Positions 55,530 through 63,711 of a DNA stretch of 64,000 nucleotides are shown piece by piece. The stretch's first letter is position 1; each line of letters begins with the position of its first letter. Location of the stretch: NCBI GenBank assembly GCA_964646625.1, contig CAZYHC010000017.1, positions 1 to 64,000 of the forward strand, read 5' to 3'. Under the pieces are notes generated by a model. It saw only the letters and a program-made list of their open reading frames with translations, was not told the origin of the DNA and made no database searches. The translations under genes were made by a program, and so were the position numbers. The stretch comes from DAOULT01 sp964646625. GTDB lineage: Bacteria; Chloroflexota; Anaerolineae; CAZYHC01.

Positions 55530-56966
55530 ATGACTGGCAAAGTAGCGTGGTTGAAAGGCATTTTCCCGGCCCTGGTGACCCCTTTTACCAAAGACCAGGA
55601 GGTGGACGAAGCCGCTTTACGGAACCTGGTGCGCTACGTCAGCGACGAGGTCGATGGGGTGGTGCCCTGTGGCACTACCGGCGAGTTTCCTTACCTCTCG
55701 GTCGAGGAGCAGAGACGCATCCTGGAAATTGCCATCGACGAGATGGGAGGACGAAAACCGGTCATCGCCGGTACGGGAGCGGCCAGCACCCGGCAGGCCA
55801 TCGAATTGGCCCGTAACGCCCAGGAAGTGGGGGCCTCGGCCTGCCTGGTAGTCGTCCCCTATTTTCTGCACCCTTCGGATAAGGGCCTCTATCAGCATTT
55901 TTATGAAATCTCTCAGGCTGTTGCCCTGCCCATTATAATGTATAACATCCCCCAGGTGGTGGATGCTCATCTGCCCCGCCCCGTCGTCGAGGACCTGTCC
56001 GAGGTCCCCAACATCGTGGCCCTCAAGGACTCGTCGAGCAACCTGGCTTACATCATGGAAGTTCTGGAGATGGTTCAGGGGCGCATCGACGTCCTGGTCG
56101 GTCACGACGAAGTTGTTTTGCCGGCCCTGGCTGTGGGCTGCGCGGGCATGATCCTGGCCAGTGCCCAGGTCTTTCCCGAAATCTGGCGCCGGGTGTTCAG
56201 GGCCGTTCAGGAGGGCGATCTGGAGACGGCCCGCCACTGGCAGATGAAGGTGCAGAAGCTGACCCGCATCTTCTGTCGTCACGGGGGCGGGGTGGCGGTC
56301 AAAGCGGCTTTGAACATGATGGGCCTCAAGGTGGGCGGCCCCAGGCGGCCGCTGAAGGGAACGGGCGGGGCGCTCCTCCACGAAGATCGGGCCGAGATCC
56401 AACTGGAGTTGGAGAAGCTGGGCAAGATAGAGGCCAAAGACCAGGAGTGGCCCGTGCCGGGGGGAGCCTTGGAGGAAAGATTTATCGATATAGGGCTGGC
56501 TGCGGCCACTATCCGTCAGGCGAGCCTGCGTCTGGGGAGCGGGCGGGCCGGTCAGGCACCGGAACAGGTACAATTAGACCTGGTAGCTGGCCCCAAATCC
56601 GGCCCTCTGGCCGAGGTTTACGCTTACCAGTTGACCTATCCTTTGCGCGGTCGTGAAGCTTTGACCACCATCCTGGAGCCCAACCTCACCGTGCGTCCCT
56701 CCACCCTCATCGTGCCCACGATGGAGCTCGAAAATCTGCGCCAGGCCAATATGATCTATGGCCCCACTCAGGCCGCGGTAGCCAGGGCCATCGTGGACAA
56801 CCTGGAATCGGGCCTCATCCCGCAGTCGGCTGTGGACGAGGAGGTCATGATCGTCCAGGCCAGCGTACATCCCAAAGCCCTGGACCGTCACGCTCTTTAC
56901 AAAAGTGTCTATCAGGCCATGAACGAGGCCCTGAAGCAGGCTTTTGGGCCTGCTGAAAGGGCCTGA
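55530..56966 (+). CDS. Fusion of DapA-family Schiff-base aldolase/lyase with a formaldehyde-activating enzyme (Fae)-like domain
   Basis: 478 residues from the ATG at 55530 (GGAGGAAAAC upstream). Residues about 5-295 are a complete DHDPS/N-acetylneuraminate-lyase TIM barrel with CGTTGE, the MYNIP tyrosine and the Schiff-base lysine K166 in VALKDSS. The arginine of true DHDPS (YNVPSRTG) is missing (YNIPQVVD), so lysine synthesis is unlikely. Residues about 340-474 match Fae: DLVAGPKSGP, LEPNLTVRPSTLIVP, YGPTQAAVA and the VHPKALDRHALYKSVY end. The Fae catalytic histidine (AHVDL or AHIDL in enzymes) is glutamine here (Q348). A formaldehyde-linked pyruvate aldolase is one possible function; this is inference. 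Confidence 0.85.
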   Translation: MTGKVAWLKGIFPALVTPFTKDQEVDEAALRNLVRYVSDEVDGVVPCGTTGEFPYLSVEEQRRILEIAIDEMGGRKPVIAGTGAASTRQAIELARNAQEVGASACLVVVPYFLHPSDKGLYQHFYEISQAVALPIIMYNIPQVVDAHLPRPVVEDLSEVPNIVALKDSSSNLAYIMEVLEMVQGRIDVLVGHDEVVLPALAVGCAGMILASAQVFPEIWRRVFRAVQEGDLETARHWQMKVQKLTRIFCRHGGGVAVKAALNMMGLKVGGPRRPLKGTGGALLHEDRAEIQLELEKLGKIEAKDQEWPVPGGALEERFIDIGLAAATIRQASLRLGSGRAGQAPEQVQLDLVAGPKSGPLAEVYAYQLTYPLRGREALTTILEPNLTVRPSTLIVPTMELENLRQANMIYGPTQAAVARAIVDNLESGLIPQSAVDEEVMIVQASVHPKALDRHALYKSVYQAMNEALKQAFGPAERA

Positions 56967-56991
56967 CCGTCGGAGCAGCCTGGCAATCAGG

Positions 56992-57945
56992 TTACCAGGT
57001 CGATTCTCGGCGCAAAGGATAGGAGAGACACAGGCGCAGGATGTCGGCGTAGATGGCCCTCTTCCGCCCCAGGAAAAGCCAGCGTGGAAAAATGGCGGCC
57101 AGGAACATGGCCCTTAAAATAGCGCGGTTCAGAAAAGCGGCGTGTTTGTGGTAATAGTAAAAGCGGCTTTTGTGCCGCTCGATATCTTCCAGTTGATGAC
57201 GGTCTCCCCGCCCGCGTCCTACGTCGTGAACGATGCTGAAGCGGGGAAAATACACTATCTTCCAACCCCGGCCATGCATCCTCAGGCACCAATCAGCATC
57301 CTCGTAGTACATAAAAAAAATCTCGTCCAGCAGGCCGACCTGATCGATGGTCTCCCTGCGGACGAGCAGACAGGCTCCCGTGGCCCAGTCGATCTCTCTC
57401 AGGCGGTCGTGGTCCCAGTAAACCCGTAAATACTCGTTGATGGACCGCCCCAAAAATCGCCCCAGGCTGACCCCCAACGTTCTTCTTAGTTCCACGTTGG
57501 AGACCAAACTCGATACCCGGCTCAGGCGCAGGAACTCGGTAAAGAGGTTAGGGAAGGCGTTATTGGAGGTCTGGATGGTCCCATCGCGGTAGGTCACTTT
57601 GGGGGCCAGGGCCCCGTAGTGGGGGTGGTCGTCCATGTAGCGGACCATTTCGGCAGAGGTCTCGTCTACCAGGAGAGTATCGCAGTTGAGGAGCAGGACA
57701 TATCGTCCCTGGCTGATTCGTATGGCCTGGTTGTTGGCCCTGGCAAAACCCAGGTTGCGATCGTTCTGAAGCAGGTTGACCCAGGGAAAGGATTGCTTCA
57801 CCATCTCGGCACTGCCATCGGTCGAGGCGTTGTCCACCACAAACACCTCGTAAGCGAGGGCCTGCACCTTTTCGTGGATCGACTCCAGGCAGGCTTTGAG
57901 CCTGGCCTGATCGTTTAAATTTACAATAACTATGGAAAGATCCAC
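56992..57945 (-). CDS. GT2 family glycosyltransferase (rhamnosyltransferase-like)
   Basis: 317 residues, GTG start. GT-A motifs: IVNLNDQARLKACL, VVDNASTDGSAEM, LLLNCDTLL for the metal site and YYEDADWCLRMHGRG for the catalytic region. The C-terminus is rich in aromatic and basic residues and may touch the membrane. It stands apart from the main glycan cluster, between the DapA-Fae gene and the lipoprotein. Confidence 0.87.
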   Translation of the reverse strand: MDLSIVIVNLNDQARLKACLESIHEKVQALAYEVFVVDNASTDGSAEMVKQSFPWVNLLQNDRNLGFARANNQAIRISQGRYVLLLNCDTLLVDETSAEMVRYMDDHPHYGALAPKVTYRDGTIQTSNNAFPNLFTEFLRLSRVSSLVSNVELRRTLGVSLGRFLGRSINEYLRVYWDHDRLREIDWATGACLLVRRETIDQVGLLDEIFFMYYEDADWCLRMHGRGWKIVYFPRFSIVHDVGRGRGDRHQLEDIERHKSRFYYYHKHAAFLNRAILRAMFLAAIFPRWLFLGRKRAIYADILRLCLSYPLRRESTW

Positions 57946-58037
57946 CTTCGGCGTTTCCCAACTATCGAAATCAAGTCCAGGAGATGGTCAGGCCTCACAT
58001 CAGATACCTTTGGGACGGAAGGCGATTTCAGAATAGA

Positions 58038-58547
58038 TTAAGGGGGCAAGACGGTGAAAATAACGCCCAGATCGACGATCTCATCGGGCTTCACGGTTAC
58101 GTACAGGGTTTTGCGTCTGATATCGCTTACCAGATAGGAGCTATGTGGCGTCCAGACCACTATACCGTAAATTTTGGGTTCCACGTCAGTGAAGTAGAAA
58201 TAGCCGTAGGGGTCGATGGTAGCTGCCGGCGCGATGTTCGTCTCCAGGACAGGGAACAGGATATCTGGGTTTTGGACCGCGGGCACGGTTTCGGCCAGGA
58301 AGAGTGTGCCGGGCCAGGGCCAGTACTCCCCATCGGCGCCGGCCACGCGGCCGTGGACTGTTCCCAGCCCTTTCTGGGGGGTGGGGACAGGTTTGGCGGT
58401 AGGGGTGGGAGCCGGGGTGGGGGATGGCGAGTAGAAGGTAGCGGAATCCGGCGGCGAGGAGGAAAAAGGCGTCGGAGAAACCTTGTCACATGCTGGCAGC
58501 ATTATGATGATAGAGACCAAAACCAGTACATAAAGCGACCTTTTCAA
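58038..58547 (-). CDS. Putative lipoprotein with PT-rich spacer and small beta domain
   Basis: 169 residues from a TTG start at 58547 (AAGGG upstream). The next in-frame ATG is late, and longer starts run into a terminator. Lipobox MLPAC near residue 22 is followed by a Ser/Pro/Thr spacer (about 26-55). A beta-rich domain begins GTVHGRVAGADGEY, like carboxypeptidase-regulatory or prealbumin-like folds. No enzyme motif is seen. It lies downstream of the large repeat protein and may be its surface partner (inference). Confidence 0.65.
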   Translation of the reverse strand: MKRSLYVLVLVSIIIMLPACDKVSPTPFSSSPPDSATFYSPSPTPAPTPTAKPVPTPQKGLGTVHGRVAGADGEYWPWPGTLFLAETVPAVQNPDILFPVLETNIAPAATIDPYGYFYFTDVEPKIYGIVVWTPHSSYLVSDIRRKTLYVTVKPDEIVDLGVIFTVLPP

Positions 58548-58580
58548 AGTGTTATCCCTTCTTACGTAAGCGAAAATAGT

Positions 58581-58613
58581 CAAGAGAGCCACCGTAGATT
58601 AGTGGCTCTCTTG
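58581..58613 (-). terminator. Intrinsic terminator-like hairpin after the large repeat protein
   Basis: A 12-bp perfect stem (58581-58592 with 58602-58613), 9-base loop. On the minus strand only a weak T-rich stretch follows (TTGACTATTTT), so it may be leaky and let the lipoprotein gene be read at a lower level. Confidence 0.65.
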
Positions 58614-58647
58614 ATCTTTTGTCATCAAAGCGCGCTCTACACTCTGG

Positions 58648-60540
58648 CTAGTAGTTGATACCACCGGTCATGGTGTAGAAGTCGCCATATTGCTGCCCAT
58701 AGCGAGGGTCGGTAGCGTAATCGTAGCGGCTGATAGCAATACCGACCACCTTCCTGCTGCAACTGACCAGGACCGAACCGTTGTAGTCGGTCGGCATGTT
58801 AGTGGCATTGGGCGCGAACTCTGAGTGGTTAATCCCGGTGTTCAGAGTGGGGATCGCTGCGGCTGTCGGGACCGTTGCGTCAGTATGAGGAGAGTAGGTA
58901 GCCGAGCAGGCATTGCCATCCTCCAGGGACTGGATTCGCCAACCGCTGGCGTAACCGTAGAACTTGGACGAAATCTGCGGGAAGGACACCCTGGTGGTGG
59001 CATCGTCAAAGGTGAACGCGTTGTAGGCTACACCATATCCTACGCTACGTTCCTCCTCGTTGACGATGGCTATAATCTCCGCTCCGGCGGCTGAGGCCAT
59101 GAAAGTAGCTGCGCCACCGCCAGTCACCGGGCCCAACGGCGAGCTTGCCGGGGGGTTACCCATGAAGTAGCCCCAGGCCTGGTACTGGCCCAGGGTCGGC
59201 GAAGTCTCCGTATAGTTGGTACCACCAAAGTTATAGGTGGCCTGCACCTGGGTGGGCGTGGTGGAGATGTTCATGACCTTGAATCCACCCTCATAGCCGG
59301 CGTAACCCTTGACTATACCCGGCGCGTAGACCGTTCTCGCGCCAGACCCGACACCGTTGTAGCTCTGGAACTGGGCATTGGTGTAGGGGGTGGCCCCGGC
59401 CCCGGAAGCGAACACGTTGCAGACTACGGCGATGTTCTGGCCGCCACCTTCGATGTAGACCGAGTACACTGCGCTACCGGGCAGGCCGGCAATGTCCGAC
59501 AGGTTGAAGATGTGGGTGGCGAAGGCCGGGATGGCGGAGCTCGTAACGGCGCCACCTACTTCGGCCCCAGTGGTATCATAGAAGTGGAGAGTGGCGGTGG
59601 TCGAGCTTGAGCCAGCGTTCTGCACTGCCAGGTAGGAGTTCCAGTCGTAGTAGGCCTTCACCGCGTGCGGTACGTAGGCATTCGGGGTCGGGTTGCCGAC
59701 ACCGCTGGCCGTACCTATACGCATGGGGTTGGTCTGGGTGCCGTAAGTACCTGTGTGTGATGGGGTCGCGGTGTTGAGGGTGGCCGCAATCTGGCGGTCA
59801 GCGCTCACCACTGCCGAACCAACGAAGGGATCGGGCAGACCACTGACATCGGTGGGAATGTACAACTTGAAGGAGCTTCCCGCGGCGGCGGTCCTGTTGA
59901 CGGTCGCGGACGTGGCCCCGTTGGTGTCGTAGAAGTTCACCACCACGTTGGCACTCTGGCTGCTGTCCAGGTTCACTACCTGGATACCGGAGACGTAGGA
60001 GTAGCTCGCCTGGGCGCCTCCCACCCCACCTTCCGGCTCCACCGGCGCTTCCACTACTTCAGGCTCGGCGGGGATGTCAACTGGCTCCAGAACCGGGGTC
60101 GGCTCGGCGTCTGCGTCAACGGGGGCCTCGACCGGTAGCTCAGGAGGCTCGGCCGGCTCTACCGGCAGTACTTCCTCGGGCGGCAAAGCTTCCTCTTCGG
60201 GCTCAGGTGGGGCCTCAGGCGGGGCCTCAGGCGGAGCCGCGGGAGGAGCCTCGGGCGGGGCCTCAGGCGGGGCCGCGGGAACGTCAGGTGGAGCATCGGG
60301 CGCAGCCACAGGGCAGCCATTGGCATCCACCGACGCGCCTAAAGCCGTGCCCGGGCACTGGTCGAGGCTGTCGGGGACACTATCGCCGTCCGAGTCCACC
60401 AGTACGGGCGGCGGAGCGGGCAATGATGGATCCTCATCTTCGCCCTGGGCACGGACCAGCGCCGCGCCACCCACGGTGAACGTCAACAGTATGACGATCG
60501 TTAGAACGGACAATAATTTGAACAGAGTTTTCGCTTTCAT
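58648..60540 (-). CDS. Large secreted protein: thrombospondin-3-like calcium motif, Pro/Glu/Ala region and four beta repeats
   Basis: 630 residues from the ATG at 60540 (AAAGGGG upstream). A signal peptide (1 to about 32, ending VRAQG) is followed by SDGDSVPDSLDQCPG, a calcium-binding thrombospondin type 3 motif. A Pro/Ala/Glu region of about 110 residues comes next. The rest consists of about four diverged beta repeats of 85-110 residues. Each starts like GIQVVNL, LAVQNAG, GFKVMNI or WRIQSLE, continues with a FYDTxG-like strand and ends near a VxxIxxxVN strand. The protein is Thr/Ser/Gly/Ala-rich with few lysines. No enzyme motif or anchor is visible. It may be a cell-surface or S-layer-type protein. 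Confidence 0.78.
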   Translation of the reverse strand: MKAKTLFKLLSVLTIVILLTFTVGGAALVRAQGEDEDPSLPAPPPVLVDSDGDSVPDSLDQCPGTALGASVDANGCPVAAPDAPPDVPAAPPEAPPEAPPAAPPEAPPEAPPEPEEEALPPEEVLPVEPAEPPELPVEAPVDADAEPTPVLEPVDIPAEPEVVEAPVEPEGGVGGAQASYSYVSGIQVVNLDSSQSANVVVNFYDTNGATSATVNRTAAAGSSFKLYIPTDVSGLPDPFVGSAVVSADRQIAATLNTATPSHTGTYGTQTNPMRIGTASGVGNPTPNAYVPHAVKAYYDWNSYLAVQNAGSSSTTATLHFYDTTGAEVGGAVTSSAIPAFATHIFNLSDIAGLPGSAVYSVYIEGGGQNIAVVCNVFASGAGATPYTNAQFQSYNGVGSGARTVYAPGIVKGYAGYEGGFKVMNISTTPTQVQATYNFGGTNYTETSPTLGQYQAWGYFMGNPPASSPLGPVTGGGAATFMASAAGAEIIAIVNEEERSVGYGVAYNAFTFDDATTRVSFPQISSKFYGYASGWRIQSLEDGNACSATYSPHTDATVPTAAAIPTLNTGINHSEFAPNATNMPTDYNGSVLVSCSRKVVGIAISRYDYATDPRYGQQYGDFYTMTGGINY

Positions 60541-60614
60541 AAAAAGAACCCCTTTCCTCAAATTAGAATTAGGTTTAAGCCATACAGGCACACTTCCAGG
60601 CAACTGGTATTCTC

Positions 60615-60643
60615 ATCTTAACACAACCGGGATGGAAAGTCAA
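60615..60643 (-). promoter_or_regulatory. Sigma-70 promoter of the large secreted repeat protein
   Basis: On the minus strand, TTGACT (60638-60643), a 17-bp spacer and TAAGAT (60615-60620); the leader is about 70 bases. Confidence 0.65.
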
Positions 60644-60754
60644 TAATACCTTAGTTTTATTCGTCCTTCCGGTCGGCCCGAAGTGGCGTCGTCCAGGTTT
60701 TGCGCCCTTCCGGAGGGTTCGCTGCAAGCAGCGCAAGCGGGCGGGCCTTGTGCT

Positions 60755-62758
60755 TCACTTGAAGGTATCACCCCCCCTGCCCAACACCAGCACATCCCGG
60801 GCGGGGATGGTTACCGTTCCCTGCAACTTTCCCCCGGCCAGCAAATCCTGATAGACCCCCTCGAGGGCGACCTTTTGCTCCTGGGGGGTGTGATTCAGGA
60901 GGAAGATGAGGCGTCGCCCGTCTCCCTGGCGGGCCGCGGCCTCGACGCCCGGCGGGGTGGCCAGGAGCGGAGCCAGCCCTGCCTGGGGCAGCAGGCGCTC
61001 CAGAAGGGCGTCGTACAGGGCCGCTTCGCCCAGCGTGCCCAGATAGACGACCTGCCCCTGCCCGTAACGATTGGCGGTGACCGCCGCCCGCCCGGCATGG
61101 TAATCCTGGGTGTATGCGGCCCACACCTGAGCCGTTTCGGGCGCGAGCACCTCGTGCCAGAGGGACACCGGGATTTCCGGGCCATCGCCGAAGCGCACGG
61201 CGTTGACTATTTCCGGGGGCGGGGAGTCAAATTCTTCCACGGTCACCCCGGCCATCTCCGCCAGGAGGCCGGGCAGGGGGCGGGCCACGACCCGGTTGTG
61301 CTCGTCCTTGAAGCCGGCGCGGGGCCCCAACAGCAGAATCCCCCCCTCTTTGACGTAAGCGGCCAGATGGTCGGCTATCTCCTGGCTGACCACGTTGAGG
61401 GCCGGGGCCCACACCAGTCGGTAGGCGCTCAGGTCGGCCAGGGGATGGACGAAAGTAGCGGGCACGTTCCGGCGGTAAAATGCCTCGTGGACGTTCAGGA
61501 AATAAGCCTTCAAGCTCGCCAGGCCGGTCAGTTGTTGGCTGTGGGGTTGCATCTCCAGAACCCAGCGGCTATCGTAGTCATACACAATGGCGGCCTGGGG
61601 GCGGGGGGCGGTGCCTTCCAGCAGGGGAGCCAGGTGTTTCAGTTCCTCCCCGATGCGCTGCGCTTCGCGGTAACCTCGCGTCGGGCGGGCGGTGTGATCC
61701 AGGAGGCCGCTGTGGTACTGCTCCGAGCCGCTGCGGACTGCCCGCCAGCGAAAATAGACCACCCCATCGGCGCCGTGGGCTATGTCCTGGTAGGTTTTCA
61801 GGCGCACCTCGCCGGGGCGCAGGGCCGGGTTATACACCGACCAGTTGATTTGCCCGGCCTGCTGCTCCATGACCCAGAAATTAGCCTGGCGGAAACCCCA
61901 CACCAGATCGTGGGAGGCGGCGATGAGGGCCGGGGTGGCCCCGTAAAAATGGTAGTTGTCCCAGGAAACGAAGTCCAACGGGGCCGAGAGCTCGCCATAG
62001 TCCAGCAGGTCGAAGAGGGCGGGGGGCATCAGGTTGTGGGTGATGAACTGGTCTGGAGCCAGGCCACGCAGGATGTCAATTTGTATCTGCTGATAGGAAA
62101 CCCAGGAATCGGAAGAAAAGCGGTAGAAGTCCAACAGCAGGCCGGGGTTGTGTTGGGCTGGGGCGGCCCAGGGGAGAGGAATCTGCTCCCAGGTGGCGTA
62201 GACCTGGCTCCAGAAGGCGGCGCCCCAGGCCTCGTTGAGGGCTGACAGGTCGCCGTACCGTTCTCGCAGCCAGCGGCGGAAGGCGGTGGCGCACTGCTGG
62301 CAGTAGCAGCGGGCGGTCTCATGGCAGCCGAACTCGTTGTCAGTCTGCCAGCCGATGACGTTTGGATGTTGACCGTAGTGCTCGGCCAGGGCCGTGACGA
62401 TGCGCCGCGTATATTCCTGGTAGGCGGGGCTGTTGGCGCAGCGGTGGTGGCGGCTGCCAGGCCCTTTGACCCGCCGCCATTCGTCAACGGGCAGCACCTC
62501 CGGGCAGGCCATTATCAGCCAGGGAGGCGGGGCGGCGGTGGGGGTGCCCAGCACGGTCTGGATGTCGTGCTCGGCCAGGATGCCGATGGCCCGATCCAGC
62601 CAAGCGAAGTCGTAGCGGCCCTCTTCGGGCTCCAGCAAAGCCCAGGCGAACTCGGCCAGGCGGGCCAGGTTAAAGCCGGCCTGGCGCATAAGGCGGGCGT
62701 CCTCGGCCCAACGTTCCTCGGGCCAGTGTTCGGGGTAATAATCGGCGCCGAAGTACAT
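60755..62758 (-). CDS. Beta-galactosidase, glycoside hydrolase family 42
   Basis: 667 residues, usual GH42 length. The TIM barrel begins GADYYPEHWPEERW. The acid/base glutamate is E142 in WQTDNEFG, and the nucleophile lies in FWVMEQQAGQINW. The four-cysteine zinc site of the family is intact (C107, C151, C153, C156). Trimerisation and C-terminal beta domains follow. No signal peptide, so it acts in the cytoplasm on imported galactosides. It follows two MalFG-type permease genes on the same strand, which suggests a galacto-oligosaccharide uptake and cleavage operon. Confidence 0.95.
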   Translation of the reverse strand: MYFGADYYPEHWPEERWAEDARLMRQAGFNLARLAEFAWALLEPEEGRYDFAWLDRAIGILAEHDIQTVLGTPTAAPPPWLIMACPEVLPVDEWRRVKGPGSRHHRCANSPAYQEYTRRIVTALAEHYGQHPNVIGWQTDNEFGCHETARCYCQQCATAFRRWLRERYGDLSALNEAWGAAFWSQVYATWEQIPLPWAAPAQHNPGLLLDFYRFSSDSWVSYQQIQIDILRGLAPDQFITHNLMPPALFDLLDYGELSAPLDFVSWDNYHFYGATPALIAASHDLVWGFRQANFWVMEQQAGQINWSVYNPALRPGEVRLKTYQDIAHGADGVVYFRWRAVRSGSEQYHSGLLDHTARPTRGYREAQRIGEELKHLAPLLEGTAPRPQAAIVYDYDSRWVLEMQPHSQQLTGLASLKAYFLNVHEAFYRRNVPATFVHPLADLSAYRLVWAPALNVVSQEIADHLAAYVKEGGILLLGPRAGFKDEHNRVVARPLPGLLAEMAGVTVEEFDSPPPEIVNAVRFGDGPEIPVSLWHEVLAPETAQVWAAYTQDYHAGRAAVTANRYGQGQVVYLGTLGEAALYDALLERLLPQAGLAPLLATPPGVEAAARQGDGRRLIFLLNHTPQEQKVALEGVYQDLLAGGKLQGTVTIPARDVLVLGRGGDTFK

Positions 62759-62784
62759 GGTTAATCCTCCTTAAATATTCAATG

Positions 62785-62818
62785 AAGTGCCGTGCACTTC
62801 CAAAGTGCGCGGCACTTA
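62785..62818. repeat. 34-bp palindromic element, copy 1
   Basis: A near-perfect 15-bp hairpin with a CCA loop in the gap between the permease and beta-galactosidase genes. Its reverse complement recurs exactly at 63678-63711, on the other side of the permease gene. A REP-like or mobile palindromic element is likely. Confidence 0.85.
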
Positions 62819-62828
62819 GAAATAATAT

Positions 62829-63662
62829 TTAATATTTGGTGGCCCCCAGGGTCAGGCCCTGGATGAAATAGCGTTGCAGGAACAGGAAAACGATCACGGT
62901 GGGCACGGTGGCGATCAGCGAACCGGACACGATCACCGTCCAGTCCATGATGTACTGCCCCTGCAAGTTAGCTAGGCCAGTGGTGATCGGTTTGAGGGCG
63001 TCCGAGCGTAGCAACACCAGAGCCCACAGAAAATCGTTGAATATCCAGGTGAATTCCAGGGTAGCCAGGGCGGCCATAGCCGGCAGGCTCAGGGGCAGCA
63101 TGATCTGCCAGTAGATGCGGAATTCGCTACAGCCGTCAATGCGGGCTGCGGACAGGATTTCGCCGGGCACAGTGAGCATGAAATTGCGCAGCAGAAAGGT
63201 GCAGAAGCCCAGTTGGAAGGCCATGTGGAAGAGTACCAATCCCCAGTAAGTATCGTAGAGGCCAATAGCGTCGGTGAGGCGAAAGACGGGCAGCAGGAGA
63301 ATCTGGAAGGGAAGCAACATGCCGCCCACGAAGGTGAAGTAGATCAGCCGGTTGCCAGGGAAACGGAAACGAGCCAGAGCGTAGGCCGAGAGAGAGGAGA
63401 GGAACAGGGTCGCTGTAAGGGAAGGCACGGTGATAATGAAGGTGTTGGGGAAATAGTGGCTCATGCCCCCCCGCGTCCAGGCGGTAAGGAAATTATTCAG
63501 CGTCAACTTTTTGGGCAGGCTCCAGAAACCGCGTATCAGAATATCGTCGTTAGTGCGCAACGCGGTGATCAAGGTGCTGAAGACGGGGACCAGCCAAAAG
63601 AGAGTGAACACTATCAGCAGCAGGTAAAACGCGGTGCGGCGCACGGTTTTGAGTTGGATCAT
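62829..63662 (-). CDS. Carbohydrate ABC transporter permease (MalG-like)
   Basis: 277 residues from the ATG at 63662 (GGAGG upstream). Six membrane helices, and the EAA-type loop (AARIDGCSEFRIYWQIMLPL) that contacts the ATPase. It forms the importer channel with the permease encoded just upstream. No ATPase gene is visible; such CUT1 systems often share a common MsmK-like ATPase encoded elsewhere. Confidence 0.92.
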   Translation of the reverse strand: MIQLKTVRRTAFYLLLIVFTLFWLVPVFSTLITALRTNDDILIRGFWSLPKKLTLNNFLTAWTRGGMSHYFPNTFIITVPSLTATLFLSSLSAYALARFRFPGNRLIYFTFVGGMLLPFQILLLPVFRLTDAIGLYDTYWGLVLFHMAFQLGFCTFLLRNFMLTVPGEILSAARIDGCSEFRIYWQIMLPLSLPAMAALATLEFTWIFNDFLWALVLLRSDALKPITTGLANLQGQYIMDWTVIVSGSLIATVPTVIVFLFLQRYFIQGLTLGATKY

Positions 63663-63677
63663 GGTCAACCTCCATTC

Positions 63678-63711
63678 TAAGTGCCGCGCACTTTGGAAGT
63701 GCACGGCACTT
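63678..63711. repeat. 34-bp palindromic element, copy 2 (inverted)
   Basis: The exact reverse complement of the element at 62785-62818. It lies in the short gap between the two permease genes and ends at the first base of the upstream gene stop codon. The two copies flank the MalG-like gene as inverted repeats. Confidence 0.85.

Noticed and set aside
55530..56414. Lysine-pathway dihydrodipicolinate synthase
   Set aside because: The conserved arginine after the catalytic tyrosine is missing, no lysine gene is near, and the protein carries a Fae-like domain.
60683..62245. 520-codon open frame opposite the GH42 gene
   Set aside because: It mirrors the high-GC coding frame of the beta-galactosidase, has no recognisable domain and no good start site.
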